This document shows positions 44,717 through 56,169 of a stretch of 64,000 bases of DNA, in pieces (the stretch's first letter is position 1; each line of letters opens with the position of its first letter). Where the stretch lies: positions 29,223,054 to 29,287,053 of the forward strand of contig NC_079230.1 of assembly GCF_029633865.1 (NCBI RefSeq), in the 5' to 3' direction. The notes beneath the pieces were generated by a model that was not told where the DNA came from, searched no databases, and worked only from the letters and a program-made list of their open reading frames with translations. This stretch comes from Lampris incognitus (lineage: Eukaryota; Chordata; Actinopteri; Lampriformes; Lampridae). The translations under genes and the position numbers were made by a program.

Positions 44717-45934
44717 CATACACAAATGGTTGTACAGCATAAAAAATATAGTATCGATAAAATACCGGTAAAATACCGATAAAAGTGCGGTATCGATATA
44801 TACATAACAATATCTGTAAACACCACGTGTCAGAATCCAGCTGAGTTTCAAAGAGCTAGTTTCCAAATAATACCCCCTCAACTGTCTTGGGCCTCATTTT
44901 TATTAGAGATTTTAGCTAACAGATCCTCGTGACCCCTACAACTTACATAACAAAACTGTGCATCGTGAGCTGACAATTTCCAAATTTCCTCCTGATAAAA
45001 TGCCACTGGAAAAAAAATAATCAATGATATTGAGTTACTGCCCAGCCTTGTTTTGCAGTGGCACTGACTCCGAATCTAATGAATTACCCCGCAAATGAAA
45101 CTTGCAGAGCAGTTATTTTTCAAATCTCTTAGAAACATTAGGGATACTGTTCAGGGGTTGTGTAATAAGTGGTACTCCAGCAATAGAAACCCTCCTCAAG
45201 CTCTCCCCCTGTGTCTGAAGCGGGGCAGAGTCTTCCGAAGACACCGTGAATAAATATTGTGACGTTGCTGCTCTTAGAGACCTCACCAGTGTCATGAGGC
45301 TGCGGGCTGCTCTCCAAACCAGTCCTTGTGATCGTTCCTGGTTTATGAGGACGTCTTGCAAAACGGGACGACGTGAGTAGACATTGGCACGTTTACAGGG
45401 CTCTTATGTTTGAAGGAGTCGCGCAGGTTTTGACTTGCCACCACATCATTTGTAACTCCGAGCCGAAACCTTGCTACGAGACTGCCTCAAACCCGAAAGC
45501 TGTTCGCAATCATATCCATGTTTTATGGTTTTCCTGTGTGGCAGAGAGGATGCAGAGGACGTGGTCGGTGGTTATCAGCAGCCTGGAAGGTATCATGATC
45601 CCCAGATGTGGCGTTCAGCTGGCGGTGAGCAGATGTTCAAAACCCAGTCTGCTGTGTCATGCCAGTGTTTGCTAATCTGATGTTGGCAACACCCACATGA
45701 TCTGTCCATTTAGGCTGCTTACAAAGCAGTGGACCTGATCCCCTCCCCTCCCCTCCCCTCGGATTCTCTCTCTCACTCTTCTTCTGTTTCTGCTTTTCTC
45801 TCGTCTCACGAATCCATTGTTTCCCTTGGATCTCTCTGTTCCCTTTCTCCGAGAGAGCAAGTTTAGACTGATGTTTCATTTGTGAGCATTGAAAGACTTT
45901 CCCTCAAAATTTTTTTGGGACCCCCCCCCCTTTT
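44717..45934. other. Unique DNA, no supported gene
   Basis: Between 45100 and 45680 are modest frames on both strands (82 and 100 codons) without recognised domains. A CTCCCCTCCC pyrimidine tract lies near 45740. Confidence 0.45.
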
Positions 45935-46327
45935 TTTTGTTGTAATTGTCACACTTTTTTCTCCCCAGTTATATCCTTGGGCCAATTACTGGTCTCTGCT
46001 CCACCCCGCTCTGCCGGTCCGGGGAGGCCTGCAGACTACCACACGCCTCCTCCCATACATGTGGAGTCGCCAGCCGCTTCTTTTCACCTGACAGTGAGGT
46101 GTTTCACCAGGGGGACGTAGTGCATGGGAGGATCACGCGATTCCCCCCCTGAACAGGTGCCCCGGCCGACCAGAGGGGGCGCTAGTGCAGCAACCAGGAC
46201 ACATACCCACATCCGGCTTCACACCCAATCGTGTCTGTAGGGACGCCCGGCCAAGCCGGAGGTAACACAGGGATTCGAACCGGTGATCCCCGTGTTGGTA
46301 GGCGACGGAATAGACCGCCACGCTACC
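45935..46327 (-). mobile_element. SINE family A, copy 4
   Basis: Nearly complete; the outermost head bases (CCGGACGCCC) are absent at the right edge, where GCTACCTTCAGATCC begins. The left edge has the T-rich tail. Confidence 0.88.
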
Positions 46328-46505
46328 TTCAGATCCATGAGATGCGCAAGTCCCGTTACATCCCTGCACTTCAGACAGGTGACAAACGGCTCCACTTGTG
46401 ATCGAGGCCCGGGCACAACTGACCGGCTCTAACTCTCTGTTAGGGGAGATCAAAACCCCTTACTCACTTTGACTCATGTCTTCATATAGGCAGGAGATCA
46501 AGTTC

Positions 46506-46552
46506 GCATGCACAAGGCCGGTACGACTGCACCGTACCCGCCTTGTGCATGC
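46506..46552. repeat. 20-bp inverted repeat
   Basis: Arms GCATGCACAAGGCCGGTACG and CGTACCCGCCTTGTGCATGC pair at 19 of 20 positions with a 7-base loop. A partial third copy of the arm (CAAGGCCGGTAC) follows at 46555. Confidence 0.85.
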
Positions 46553-46559
46553 AAACAAG

Positions 46560-47200
46560 GCCGGTACAGCATGCAAACCGCATGCAAGATTTACTATCAT
46601 TATTTCTTTATATATAGTAATATAATGAGTTAAAGCTGAAATCTGGGATTGGTTCCTCACCTTGCCAGTGAGCACTACAAACGAGGAGCTGCAGCCATTG
46701 TCGCTTGGGAGCCATCATCTCAGCAGCGAATGGTTCCCATCCTTGTAAAATCAGCATCCTCGGACCGAAGCTATTACGAGCAATCTCATTAATGGCAAAC
46801 TGCATCAGCTGTAGTAGATTTGCAGAATTGGTAGATTACCTGTCCAACAGCAGCATCACCACACTGTCATCACGTTTTGAACCTGTTTCCGGTTTGAGTA
46901 GGAACGTGTTTGCTGCTGCACCAGTGTTCATCCTGCAAGGCGAAACAAATCAGCAGCAGCAGCAGCATATTGGAGAGTATCTCCAACCATGGTGAAAATG
47001 CCAGTTAGTGTTATGTAACCTGACTCCATATCCCCAGTAGCCATGAATCCGATCAGTTTTCAGGGTGTCTCTGAATGCCACCAAAAGTGTGTCCGATGGT
47101 GACGTCACTGGTGAACAACCCGTAAGTGGACTGCATTTTATATACAGCCACCCACAGCTCTTTACGAAAATTATGCTCTGCGTTTAACCCATACTAGCTG
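46560..47200. other. Unique DNA, no supported gene
   Basis: Contains a (CAG)n tract near 46955. A 96-codon plus-strand frame and a 65-codon minus frame have no recognised domain. Confidence 0.45.
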
Positions 47201-47204
47201 TGTG

Positions 47205-47500
47205 GGCAGGAGCCGTGCAGCACCCGGGGACCAACTCCAGTTCGTCTTGCCATGCCTTGCTCAGGGACACAGGCAGGAGTATTAAACCTAACATGCATGT
47301 CTTTCTGGTGATGGGGGAAACCGGAGCACCCGGAGAAAACCCACCACAGACACGGGGAGAACATGCAAACCCCACACAGAGGACGACCTGGGATGACCCC
47401 CGAGGTTGGACAACCCCGGGGTTCGAATCCGCGACCCTCTTGCTGTGAGGCGACAGCGCTAACCACTGGGCCACCGTACCGCCACATTCTGCCATGCTCA
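47205..47500 (-). mobile_element. SINE family B variant with a different tail
   Basis: Head reads, on the minus strand, GGCGGTACGGTGGCCCAGTG with B-box-like GGATTCGAACCCC; the body keeps TTTGCATGTTCTCCCCGTGT. The tail is replaced by ACTCCTGCCTGTGTCCCTGA and a CACGGCTCCTGCCCAC-like end, as also at 63500-63745. Confidence 0.85.
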
Positions 47501-47572
47501 AACACTCACACAGCGATGACGGTGTCAACCGTGCAAGGTTACAACCAGCTCATCATTTAGGGGCTGTAGCTA

Positions 47573-47690
47573 AGTGTCTTGCTCAGGGACACATCAACAC
47601 TTCTGCCAGGAGGAACCAAGGATCGAACCGGCAACCCTCTGGTTACCAGACGACCTGCTCCACCTGCTGAGCCACTGCTGCCCCCTTCAG
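47573..47690 (-). mobile_element. SINE family C, 5' part
   Basis: Minus-strand GGCAGCAGTGGCTCAGCAGG with B-box-like GGTTCGATCCTTGG; body GATGTGTCCCTGAGCAAG. Related to 32291-32525. Confidence 0.8.
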
Positions 47691-48440
47691 TAAATGTGGA
47701 AATGTACTTCCTGTTTTGCTGATAGGCTGCTTTTTATAAGAAAACGCGAATAACAACCTTACCTACATCTGAATAATGCAGCACTGTTCGTTCCTACAGC
47801 TGTACAAGAAAATCATATTTGCATTTTCTTTTACAGTGCAGCCCACCGGCAAACCAGCAAGCAAGTGTTCACAAGTTGTCAGAGAGTGACGTCATTGTTT
47901 TTTTTTGCACATACAAGCAAGCCAAAGACAAATTTCTGCACTTTTTACGCAACAAGTAGACAAAGCATTTTCCATTCTATCATACTTTGGCAGCATTTCA
48001 CAGAGAGACGGAAGACTGCAGAGTATTATGGCCGCTAACGGAGCATAATCCTTTCAACAAATACAGAGAGATGAAGCAGAAAACCGTGATTAGTTCCATT
48101 TATCGAAGCCTGTGATGATACATAATTCATTTAACTAATGGGGCGACATGAGATCAAAAAGGACTCTTAGTAGTCCTCTTAAGACCGAGATCAGTTTTCA
48201 AACCATCCCTGTCAGCAGCCTACCTGTGTGGGACGGTGACAGTGATGACGATAGGGACTTCTGGGGGGGACTGAGATCAAGGGAAGTACTGTAGTTGGTG
48301 AGCTCACTTTTTCTTAAGGCCCATTCACAAGCTTCCCACTAGCTCTGGCTCTGGTCTCCCACGCAGTCTCAGGCCTGCCTCTGAGGGCGCTGCCAGCATA
48401 TCTGTGTGGGTTCAAAGAAACCATTAAGACCGGTCCTCTA
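47691..48440. other. Unique DNA, no gene seen
   Basis: Nothing recognised. Confidence 0.5.
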
Positions 48441-48530
48441 GGACATTGGTTCTCAACCTTGGGGTCGGGACCCCCAGGGTTGAGGCCTTTGGTTGAGACC
48501 CCAATATGTCCTGGGGCATACTGCTTCTGT
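48441..48530. mobile_element. hAT-like terminus (left end?)
   Basis: ATTGGTTCTCAACCTTGGGG followed by TCGGGACCCCCAGGGTTGAG matches hAT/Charlie-like ends. A right-end candidate lies at 50490-50532. Whether they belong to one element is unproven. Confidence 0.55.
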
Positions 48531-49062
48531 GATCGTTTCTGATGATTTTCAGATTTGAAGCAGACCTCTGAGCACTTGCCTCGGTGATGGGAACAGTTAA
48601 AAACGCAGGGGGGCAGGAGGGCACGTCTGTGCCACTAGGCAGAATAGACGCATGTCTCAGGAACAGGAGCTCGGTCAGATCTTTACTTGAACCCATTTCA
48701 GTGGTTTTTATTTCTGACCCCGGAGCATTTCGAAATGAAAGTAGCTGTCATGGAAAATCTGATGGAAGGTCATCCTTGTAGAGCAGGGCTCTTGTCTCGG
48801 GGGAGGCGCGCAACCCTGTATAAGTTCACTAGGACATAAACAACGGAAGGTCTTGGCAGCTGCACCCATCGCTCTGAATCGATGATGGAGTTGGGAAACA
48901 ACGGTATCAATGCACACATTAAAGACACCTAACTTTGAAACCTCCCTCTGGACTTGAGGCGCTGACCCTCACAGGGCTCATCAAAATCTGAGTAAACTGA
49001 CAGCTAATACCCCAAGAAGCTGCAAGTCCCTGTGCTATGCTTTTGCTGTGTTCAAACCAACA

Positions 49063-49207
49063 TAACGAATTCGGGGGGCAGCCGGAAACCCCCGCAGCCG
49101 GGACGCGAACCCGGGTCTCCCGGTTAACGTAGTCGCCCGTGGTGAGGGAGACCCGGATTCGCGTCCCGGCTGCGGCGGTTCCCAGCTGCCCCCCCGAATT
49201 CGCTACA
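49063..49207. mobile_element. Palindromic pair of tRNA-like LTR sequences, family T
   Basis: Left half AACGAATTCGGGGGGCAGCC is the complement of the right end CCCCCCGAATTCGCTACA. B-box-like GGATTCGCGTCCC occurs in the right half. No primer site follows (next bases TCTAGTAACTCC). Confidence 0.6.
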
Positions 49208-49656
49208 TCTAGTAACTCCCGCAAAACGGGGTCATATCGAGCAGGCAATTCCAGCATTGACAAGAAATTCCCAATTTTGAGCTCACCCACTTTCTCACGA
49301 CGCCCCTTAAAAGCCACATAACCGGAAGCTAATGCCAGAGGGACATCTGTGATTCTTGTCCACACTTTGGTCCAAAAACCAGCTTGGCGTTGACATGTAT
49401 TCGCTGTCTAGTCCACTATCCACTATAGGGTCATTTTCCATGTGTCAAATACCACACACGCCGCTAGATGGGCAGGGGATGATTCATGCTTCTTGGTGCT
49501 GCCAGATGGACCTTGCCAGTCCTTTATCCCTGCAGTCCAGAGGAGCTGGTGGGGCGGACACCTCCTGCCAGGAAAAAAACCCAACACGGCTCATAAAACG
49601 CACAGTCCCTCTTCCAAGAATAGCACAGCCATTTATTATCATTTAATTTATTATTA

Positions 49657-50029
49657 TGTAACCGGTTATTATCTTGCCCGGTGCGGGATTCGATACGGTG
49701 TGTACTGCGCCACAAGGCGACATCACTAACCGCTCGGCTAGAGGGTCAGACCCGTTAGCTAGTGATTAACGTGTCTTATTAGTAGTTTACAGTCGTCACC
49801 CTCCCCGGAAGCGCGCCCTCGCGCTTTGTTCTTCCCGCGCTCCGAAGAGACTTCTGAGGATCTGCACACTTCCGGATCCCACCGCTGCCACCAATGTAAC
49901 CGGTTATATTCTTGCCCGGTGCGGGATTCGACACGGGGTGTACTGCACCACAAGGTGACGTCACTAACCGCTCGGCTAAAGGGTCAGACCCGTTAGCTAG
50001 GGGCTAACGTGTCTTATTAGTAGTTTACA
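49657..50029 (-). mobile_element. Miniature LTR element with tRNA-like LTRs and tRNA-Leu primer site
   Basis: Two 135-bp direct repeats (49657-49791 and 49895-50029), roughly 90% alike, separated by 103 bases. Read on the minus strand each repeat begins TGTAAACTACTAATAAGACA and ends AACCGGTTACA, the TG...CA form of LTRs. One base after the upstream LTR comes TGGTGGCAGCGGTGGGAT (49893 down to 49876), the exact complement of the 3' end plus CCA of tRNA-Leu (UAG/AAG type). Purine-rich GGGGAGGGTGA precedes the downstream LTR, where a polypurine tract belongs. Inside each LTR, TAGCCGAGCGGTTAG and a TCGAATCCC motif look like Pol III A and B boxes. No coding capacity. A TRIM-like element by structure; the tRNA-like body is unusual. 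No target duplication was found. Confidence 0.75.
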
Positions 50030-50282
50030 GTAGTTACCGGAAATGGCGGCTAAGCAGTTCATTTAAATGACCCGCCAAGCTTCGTTTGGAGCTATTCGGC
50101 GGCTACATGAACCACGTGACCCTCTCGCGTTCTGACCCCACAATGACGCAACTCTCTCTTCCTAGGGCTCCGGGCAGCGGCGGGTAACACAGGCTGTCGT
50201 CATCTTTTTAAAATGTATTATTTCAAAACAACTTTAAGGTTTATAACACAATGAAGGTTGGCTTCCTGACATTTTTATTTAA

Positions 50283-50284
<2 letters not shown>

Positions 50285-50334
<50 letters not shown>
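50285..50334. repeat. (TA)n microsatellite
   Basis: About 24 units. Confidence 0.99.
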
Positions 50335-50336
<2 letters not shown>

Positions 50337-50489
50337 AATTTTTTTTAATCCAACGTTAGGGGGGGGGCTCCCAGATGCACCCCCCTCCGCAGTGTGTGCC
50401 TTGCCGTGTTGTGAGTTGAATGTCCCAGTGCCAAGGGCAGGTGTGTGTTTGGGGGGGGGGTTTCGGGGGAGGTGGTAAACACCAACCTG

Positions 50490-50532
50490 ATTATTCTTGG
50501 GGGTCACCACTCAAAAAGGTTGAGAACAACTG
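50490..50532. mobile_element. hAT-like terminus (right end?)
   Basis: GGGGGTCACCACTCAAAAAG followed by GTTGAGAACAACTG. Possible partner of 48441. Confidence 0.5.
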
Positions 50533-50746
50533 CTGTAACGGATCCGGGCCGTGAGCAGGGCTCACATTTGCAGCATGCCTTCCTGCTGGTCCCCCCCCCC
50601 CCCCCCCAGATGTGTTGAGATGGGCTGTGTACTTTATGTGTGGATGTGATATTTGATTGTGCGTGTGGGGGGGCAGCTAATGTGCGGCGCAGGGCAACAA
50701 TATACCAACTACAATCGATAGCATCAAGTGGTAACTGAGGGCCTTG

Positions 50747-50832
<86 letters not shown>
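50747..50832. repeat. (GT)n microsatellite
   Basis: About 42 units. Adjacent (GGC)n/(G)n tract at 50920-50948. Confidence 0.99.
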
Positions 50833-50833
<1 letters not shown>

Positions 50834-51227
50834 GAATAGATGTCTATGTGTCCAGAGACTGACTGTCCGGGGCCACAGGGGAACAACGCCAGCGCTTGTG
50901 TTCACCACAGAGGAAGGCAGGCGGCGGCGGCGGCGGCGGGGGGGGGGGCAGTTGTACATTTTCAATCAAACACAATCGGCCATTTAATCTGACGGCTCTT
51001 TTTTCACTTCCTGCAGGTTTGTTTATCTGGCCGTGGCAGGTGTCTCTGGGCAGAGGACAGCCTTGGTTGCAAGTGTTCAGAGACTGCCATGTAGAGGTTG
51101 AAGGGCACAGGTTCGAGGAGGGAAGGGCAGACAGGAGGGTCTTGTCCTCTCTCCCTCTTCCTCTTTTGCTCCTCGTTGTCCTCCTGCCTCTTTTCTGAGG
51201 CTGTTCCTTTCTGTTGTTGATCTCCAG

Positions 51228-51345
51228 ATCCCTCTCAGTTCTCTCTCTCTCCCTCTCTTTGTCTCTCTCTCTGTCTCCCCCCCCTCTCTCTGTCTTCTCT
51301 CCCCCCCTCCTCTCTCGCCCCCCCCACTCTCTCTCTCTGTCTCAG
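51228..51345. repeat. (CT)-rich pyrimidine tract
   Basis: Low-complexity CTCTCT/CCCCC sequence; long polypyrimidine tracts of this kind can form triplex DNA. Confidence 0.9.
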
Positions 51346-51589
51346 AGGGATGTGGTTTGTGACCCCTCGCTTTTTTTGGCCTTCTTAGCCTCTTTATCTT
51401 TTTTTGGGGGGGTCTTTTTGTGTGGTTTATCACTGGGCCGGGTGTTAAGTGTGTTTAGTGGTTTAAGTGGTGAAAGAGGCAGGAGGTTTATGTTGGGCTG
51501 AGGAGTGGGCCTGGTAGCCAGGGGGCCTATGATGGCCATTGCAGCCACAGGATTAGGAGTTGGCCATGCTCTCTGGGTGAACAAACAGC

Positions 51590-54500
51590 GGTGGTGTTCT
51601 GGAAGAAGGAGAGTTTGGTAAGTGGTTCGATGGCGAGTGGGCTTTATGTCAGACGGTTGCTGATAGCTGTCTCGCCGTTGGGTCAGGAATGGTCCGGGTC
51701 TGGAGGGTTTGCCAGTGGTTTGAAACTCATCTCTCTTGGATGTAAAAGCCAGGAAGTCAAGCATGTCATATCTTTGTGCAGGCAAGAGCTTGTGTACTTG
51801 AAGAGTCCAGACCACAGTTTAAACGTAAACCTTAGGGCGTCCGGGTAGCATAGCAGCCTGTTCCGTTGCGTACCAACATGGGATCGCTGGTTCGAGTCCC
51901 CATGTTACCTCCGGCTTGGTCGGGCGTCCCTACAGACACAATTGGCCGTGTCTGCGGATGGGAAGCCGGATGTAGGTATGTGTCCTGGTCGCTGCACTAG
52001 CGCCTCCTCTGGTCAGTCGGGGCGCCTGTTCAGGGGGGAGGGGGAACTGGGGAGAATAGCGTGATCCTCCCACGCGCTACGTCCCCCTGGCGAAACTCCT
52101 CACTGTCAGGTGAAAAGAAGCGGCTGGCGACTCCACATTGGAGGAGGCCTGTGGTAGTCTGCAGGCCTCCCCGGATCGGCAGAGGGGGTGGAGCAGAGAC
52201 CAGCATGGCTCGGAAGAGTGGGGTAATTGGCCAAATACAATTGGGGAGAAAAAGGGGGAAAAAGGTAAACTTTAGTGTTCAACACGGGGAGGGTTCATAC
52301 ACTGTGTATGAAAGCTTGCGGTGTTTTGAGTGTGGTGAGCTGGGATATGAACGTTTTCCATGTCCATGCAGAGAGGCGGGGGAGGCTGAAAAGGCGGGGG
52401 AGGCTGAAAACGGTGCAGGCATGCCCACTGTGAATATGGGTGTAGCACACACAGCAGCCGGAATTGCATGTGATGTATCGGAGCCTATCGGTGGGCCTAG
52501 TGGGGCTGTACCTTCGAGTGCTGGGGCAGAGGGAGGTGGAAAGGAGGCGCAGGTGGAAGAGGTGGAGATACCCTTTCTGAGCAGCAGGAGGAAGGACAGG
52601 GGACAAAGCAGGTAGTCAGGAATGTTGATGTGGAGTTGGGAGAGAGAGACTGGCAGACTGTTGAAGGGAGGGGCTGGAGGAGGAAAGCAGGACAGGAGAG
52701 GAGAGGTGGGGGTCAGGATGATGGTGGAAAGGTTGGTCTGGAGGGTCAGGAGGAGGGCAGCAGTAAGGCAGGGCAGCCGGGGGGGTGGGGTGAACAGGCA
52801 GAGAAGTCTGGAGGGGAGTCAGATGATATGGACCACCCAGATTGCTGTTGTGTCTGGTCGGGTTGAGCACGGGGGTATTAATTCAGCGGCAGAATTGGAT
52901 AAATTTTTGAAGGTGACCAGAAATATGACTGTTAATCAGATTATGTTCCTGATGTTAAAAGGCTTTTGAGGTCAGAGCAGGGCATCACAGCCACACAGGG
53001 GTCTCCTAGTTGGCGAGTGACCCCTAGGAGGAAATGTAGGTTGAAGAAACGGGCCACTACTGTAAGGAAAAGCTTAGATTTGTCTGAGAATTAAAGATGG
53101 ATATGTGAAATGTAAAGACATGCCGGTGGGGCTTCTTCTTTTTTCTGGTTCTTGAATTTCAAAATTTCTCTTCCTTTACTTATGGAGGGTCTGGGGGTGG
53201 GTTCTCTTAACATAAATGGGGCCAGAGATGGGCTGAAAGGGCTACCCTTGTTGACTATGTGAGACAAACAAACAAAAAAAATCAGAATTTAGAGTTTTTG
53301 CAGGGAACACACAGTGATGTAAATAATAAGGTGGACCGGGGGCTCTGTTGGAGGGTGGGGGGCGGGGGGGGTCTGGTTATGAGTCACGGCACAAACGTTA
53401 GTGCAGGTGTAGCTGTCCTCTTTGCGTCAGGCTTAAAGGTTAACGTTTCCTCTCAAAAGGGAGCAGTCACAGGAAGGCTCCTAGTGGTTGGGGCAACTGT
53501 AGAGGGTGAGGAGACTGTCTTTGTTAATGTTTGTGCACCAAATGTAGGGAGGGAGAGGGCAGTATTATTTAATAGACTGAAGCCGGAATTGTTAACCTTG
53601 AGTGTTGATGTGATGTTGGTGCTTGGGGGAGATTGGAATTGCACTACTGACCATGCCGGAGATAGGCTGGGGGTACACTCAACACAGCAGGTGTGTTGAG
53701 AAACATAGTGATCTGGTGGGTACATGGAGACTATGGTTTCCAGCAGGTCAACAGTTCACATGGGTGAAGGTGGTGCGGGATAGGGTGAGTGCAGCATGGC
53801 CAAACAGACTATGAGAACTTTTACATGTCCTAGTAACAGAATGGTAAAGGCAAACATATGTTCTGTGGGTTTTTCTGATCACCATGTAGCCATGTTGCAA
53901 AACTGGAGGCCTGTGGCCTTGTTCTGTGTGGACTATAAGCTGGTTAACAAATGCTTGGCTAATAGACTGAAAAACCACATCGAGACTGTGGTGCACAGGG
54001 ACCAGTCCTGTGGTGTGCCAGGCAGATCTGTTATGGACGATTTGTTTCTAATAAGACATATGTTGGACTGGTCTAGGACTACTAATATCACTTTTGGGGC
54101 TGTCATAAGACCAAGAAAAGCCCTTTGACAGGGTGGACCATGGTTACTTGTTCAAGGTGGTGTTTGGGATCAGTGGTTAATATGCTTTAAAATAGAGCAA
54201 CATGTTTATTAAAAGTGGGTGGGGGTCTTAGCAGGCCTGTGCAGGTTGTTAGAGGGATCCATCAGGGCTGCCCATTGTCCGGACAACTGTATGCCTTAGC
54301 AATAGAACCCTTTTTATGTTTTTTGAGGAGCAGGTTGGAGGGTGTGTGTGCTCCGTGGTTAGGACTGAGGGAACTGGTTTTTGTTTTTCATTTTTTTGTC
54401 TGCCTATTCAGATGATTTGACTGTTTATCAGGGATAGGCAGGACAGTAGCTTTCTGGAGGAGGGTTTGGGGGATTACCAGCGGGCCTCATCAGCCAAAGT

Positions 54501-56165
54501 AAATTGGGCTAAGTCTGAAGCTTTACAGTGTGGGGCGGGGCAGGGAGCCCCCTACCACAGCTAACGGGAGGCCTTGGGTGGATTTGAGTGGGAGTCAAGG
54601 TCTTGGGGATATGTTTGGGCTCAGAGGGCTGGGTTGCTAAAAAATGGAAAGGTGTCATGCAGAGAATCGGGGCAAGGGTAGGCAAATGGAAGGTTACTCA
54701 TACAGTTGTCCTAGAGAGAGAGGATTCTAATCATTAACAACTTGGCAGCATTTTCCCTGTGGCACTGGTTGGCAGTCCTTAATCCTCCTGGTGGTTTCTT
54801 AGCAGAGATCCAGAGGATGCTGGTGGATTTCTTCTGGTTGGGGCACCACTTGCTGAAGGCTGCAGTCCTCTACCTACCTATCAGTGGGGGGGGGGGGGGC
54901 TTGTGGATGTGGAGCATAGTGACAGCTCTCTGACTCAAGGTGGCACAGAGGCTGCTTCAGAGGACTGGTGATTATGGGCTGGACCGCCAACTATTCATCA
55001 TGGATCAGGTTAAGCTGGACACTACAGGGATCTCGTGCTTCTATATGTCAGTACTGAAGGCCTGGAGTCTGCTAGAAATTTCACGAGCTGAGGGGATAGA
55101 GCTGGGGCCATGGGTGTAGGGGGAGCCTCTGTTCCACAACCATCTATTCTCATTACACATGGCTGACTCTACAGGCCTGGCACAGTGCCTCATGAGGGGA
55201 GACATCTCTAAGCTGGAACACCTCTGGTCACATGAAAAAGGAGACTGGATAGACATTAAAGAACTGACACTACAAACAGGAGTGACGTCATTGAGGCTGC
55301 TACAGAGGCTCACTGGAGGGGTGATGGAGGCTCTGCCGCAGGCCGCCAAAGCCTGGTTGAGGTTCAGGTTGTCACAGGGAGGAGGTGCGCCAGAGTTTCC
55401 CTTCGTTAATGTTATCGCTAACACAGGTCAATGGCAGAAAGACGATGGGAGGCTTCTAATCTTTGACACTCCAGGACTGGGGAGGCTGGAGGGTCTGGGG
55501 GGGACGTTCTGTACGAGGTAGCCGTGGCGGTCCAATAACTTAGGGAGTTACAGGAGGTGAGGGAACACAAGTGGCAACAGTATCTGCCAGGGCAGGGCAT
55601 GGCAGGGTTCAGGGGGAGGGGTATTTTAACCAACACTCTATCCAAAAAGAACAGGGGATTTGCAGTGGAGGGTGGCTCATGGGGCTTTGGCCACCAATGG
55701 TTTTCTCCATAGGGTGGATCCTAAAAAGGGGGGAGGGGGTTGCCGTTTCTGTGAAAACCTCAAACTGTTTGTCATGTTTTTGCTGAATGTAATTGTGTGG
55801 CACCATTGTTTGAGGGCTGTTGATGGTATGTGGGGAGCTGGGGGTGGGCTTCACTGTGGGGCTGTACATCGTGGGGCTGAGGTACTCGCATAGGAACAGG
55901 GCAAGGTGTACACTTGTGAACTTTTTGTTTGGCCAAGCTAAGGTTGCCACATGGCTTACAAGGAGGGGCAGGGGGAGAGGGAGTGGGTGTGTGGATCCAG
56001 TGGCACCTTTCAGGGGGTTTGTCACGGCACGCCTGAGAGCAGAATATCAGTAGTACACTACAGTACAGTACAGTACAGCCGGGTGAATGATACCGTGGGA
56101 TTTGATCATGTCTGGTGTGTAGCGAGGGCTGTATGGTTTGTTGAGGGGGGTGGGGGCTGACTGTA
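51590..56165 (+). pseudogene. Tx1-like (L1 group) LINE with ORF1 and ORF2 remains
   Basis: Degenerate but nearly complete non-LTR retrotransposon. ORF1: KLISLGCKSQEVKHVISLCR (about 51729-51790), interrupted by a SINE at 51836, then continues NFSVQHGEGSYTVYESLRCF with a CCHC-like knuckle (CFECGELGYERFPCPC). ORF2: an EEP-type endonuclease with LLVVGATVEGEETVFVNVCA and GGDWNCTTD (53500-53660); RT phrases NWRPVALFCVDYKLVNKCLA and DQSCGVPGRSVMDDLFLIRH (53905-54070); VVRGIHQGCPLSGQLYALAI (about 54250-54310). The C-terminal part ends LVNFLFGQAKVATWLTRR (about 55910-55965). Many stops and frameshifts; the catalytic xxDD box is not intact. 5' and 3' borders are approximate. Confidence 0.88.
51836..52264 (+). 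mobile_element. SINE family A, copy 5, inside the Tx1-like LINE
   Basis: Full length, head GGCGTCCGGGTAGCATAGCA, B-box-like GGTTCGAGTCCCC, A-rich tail. Target duplication GTAAACCTTAG (51825-51835) versus GTAAACTTTAG (52265-52275). Younger than the LINE ORF1 it splits. Confidence 0.93.
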
Positions 56166-56169
56166 TGTT

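Noticed and set aside
49657..50029. Genuine tRNA-Leu genes
   Set aside because: The A- and B-box-like body does not fold into a complete cloverleaf with a 7-bp acceptor stem by eye, and the match to the tRNA 3' end is a primer-site complement outside the repeat.
51342..51815. 157-codon minus-strand open frame ending in Lys-rich sequence
   Set aside because: It is antisense to the start of the Tx1-like LINE; the plus-strand frame matches the family.
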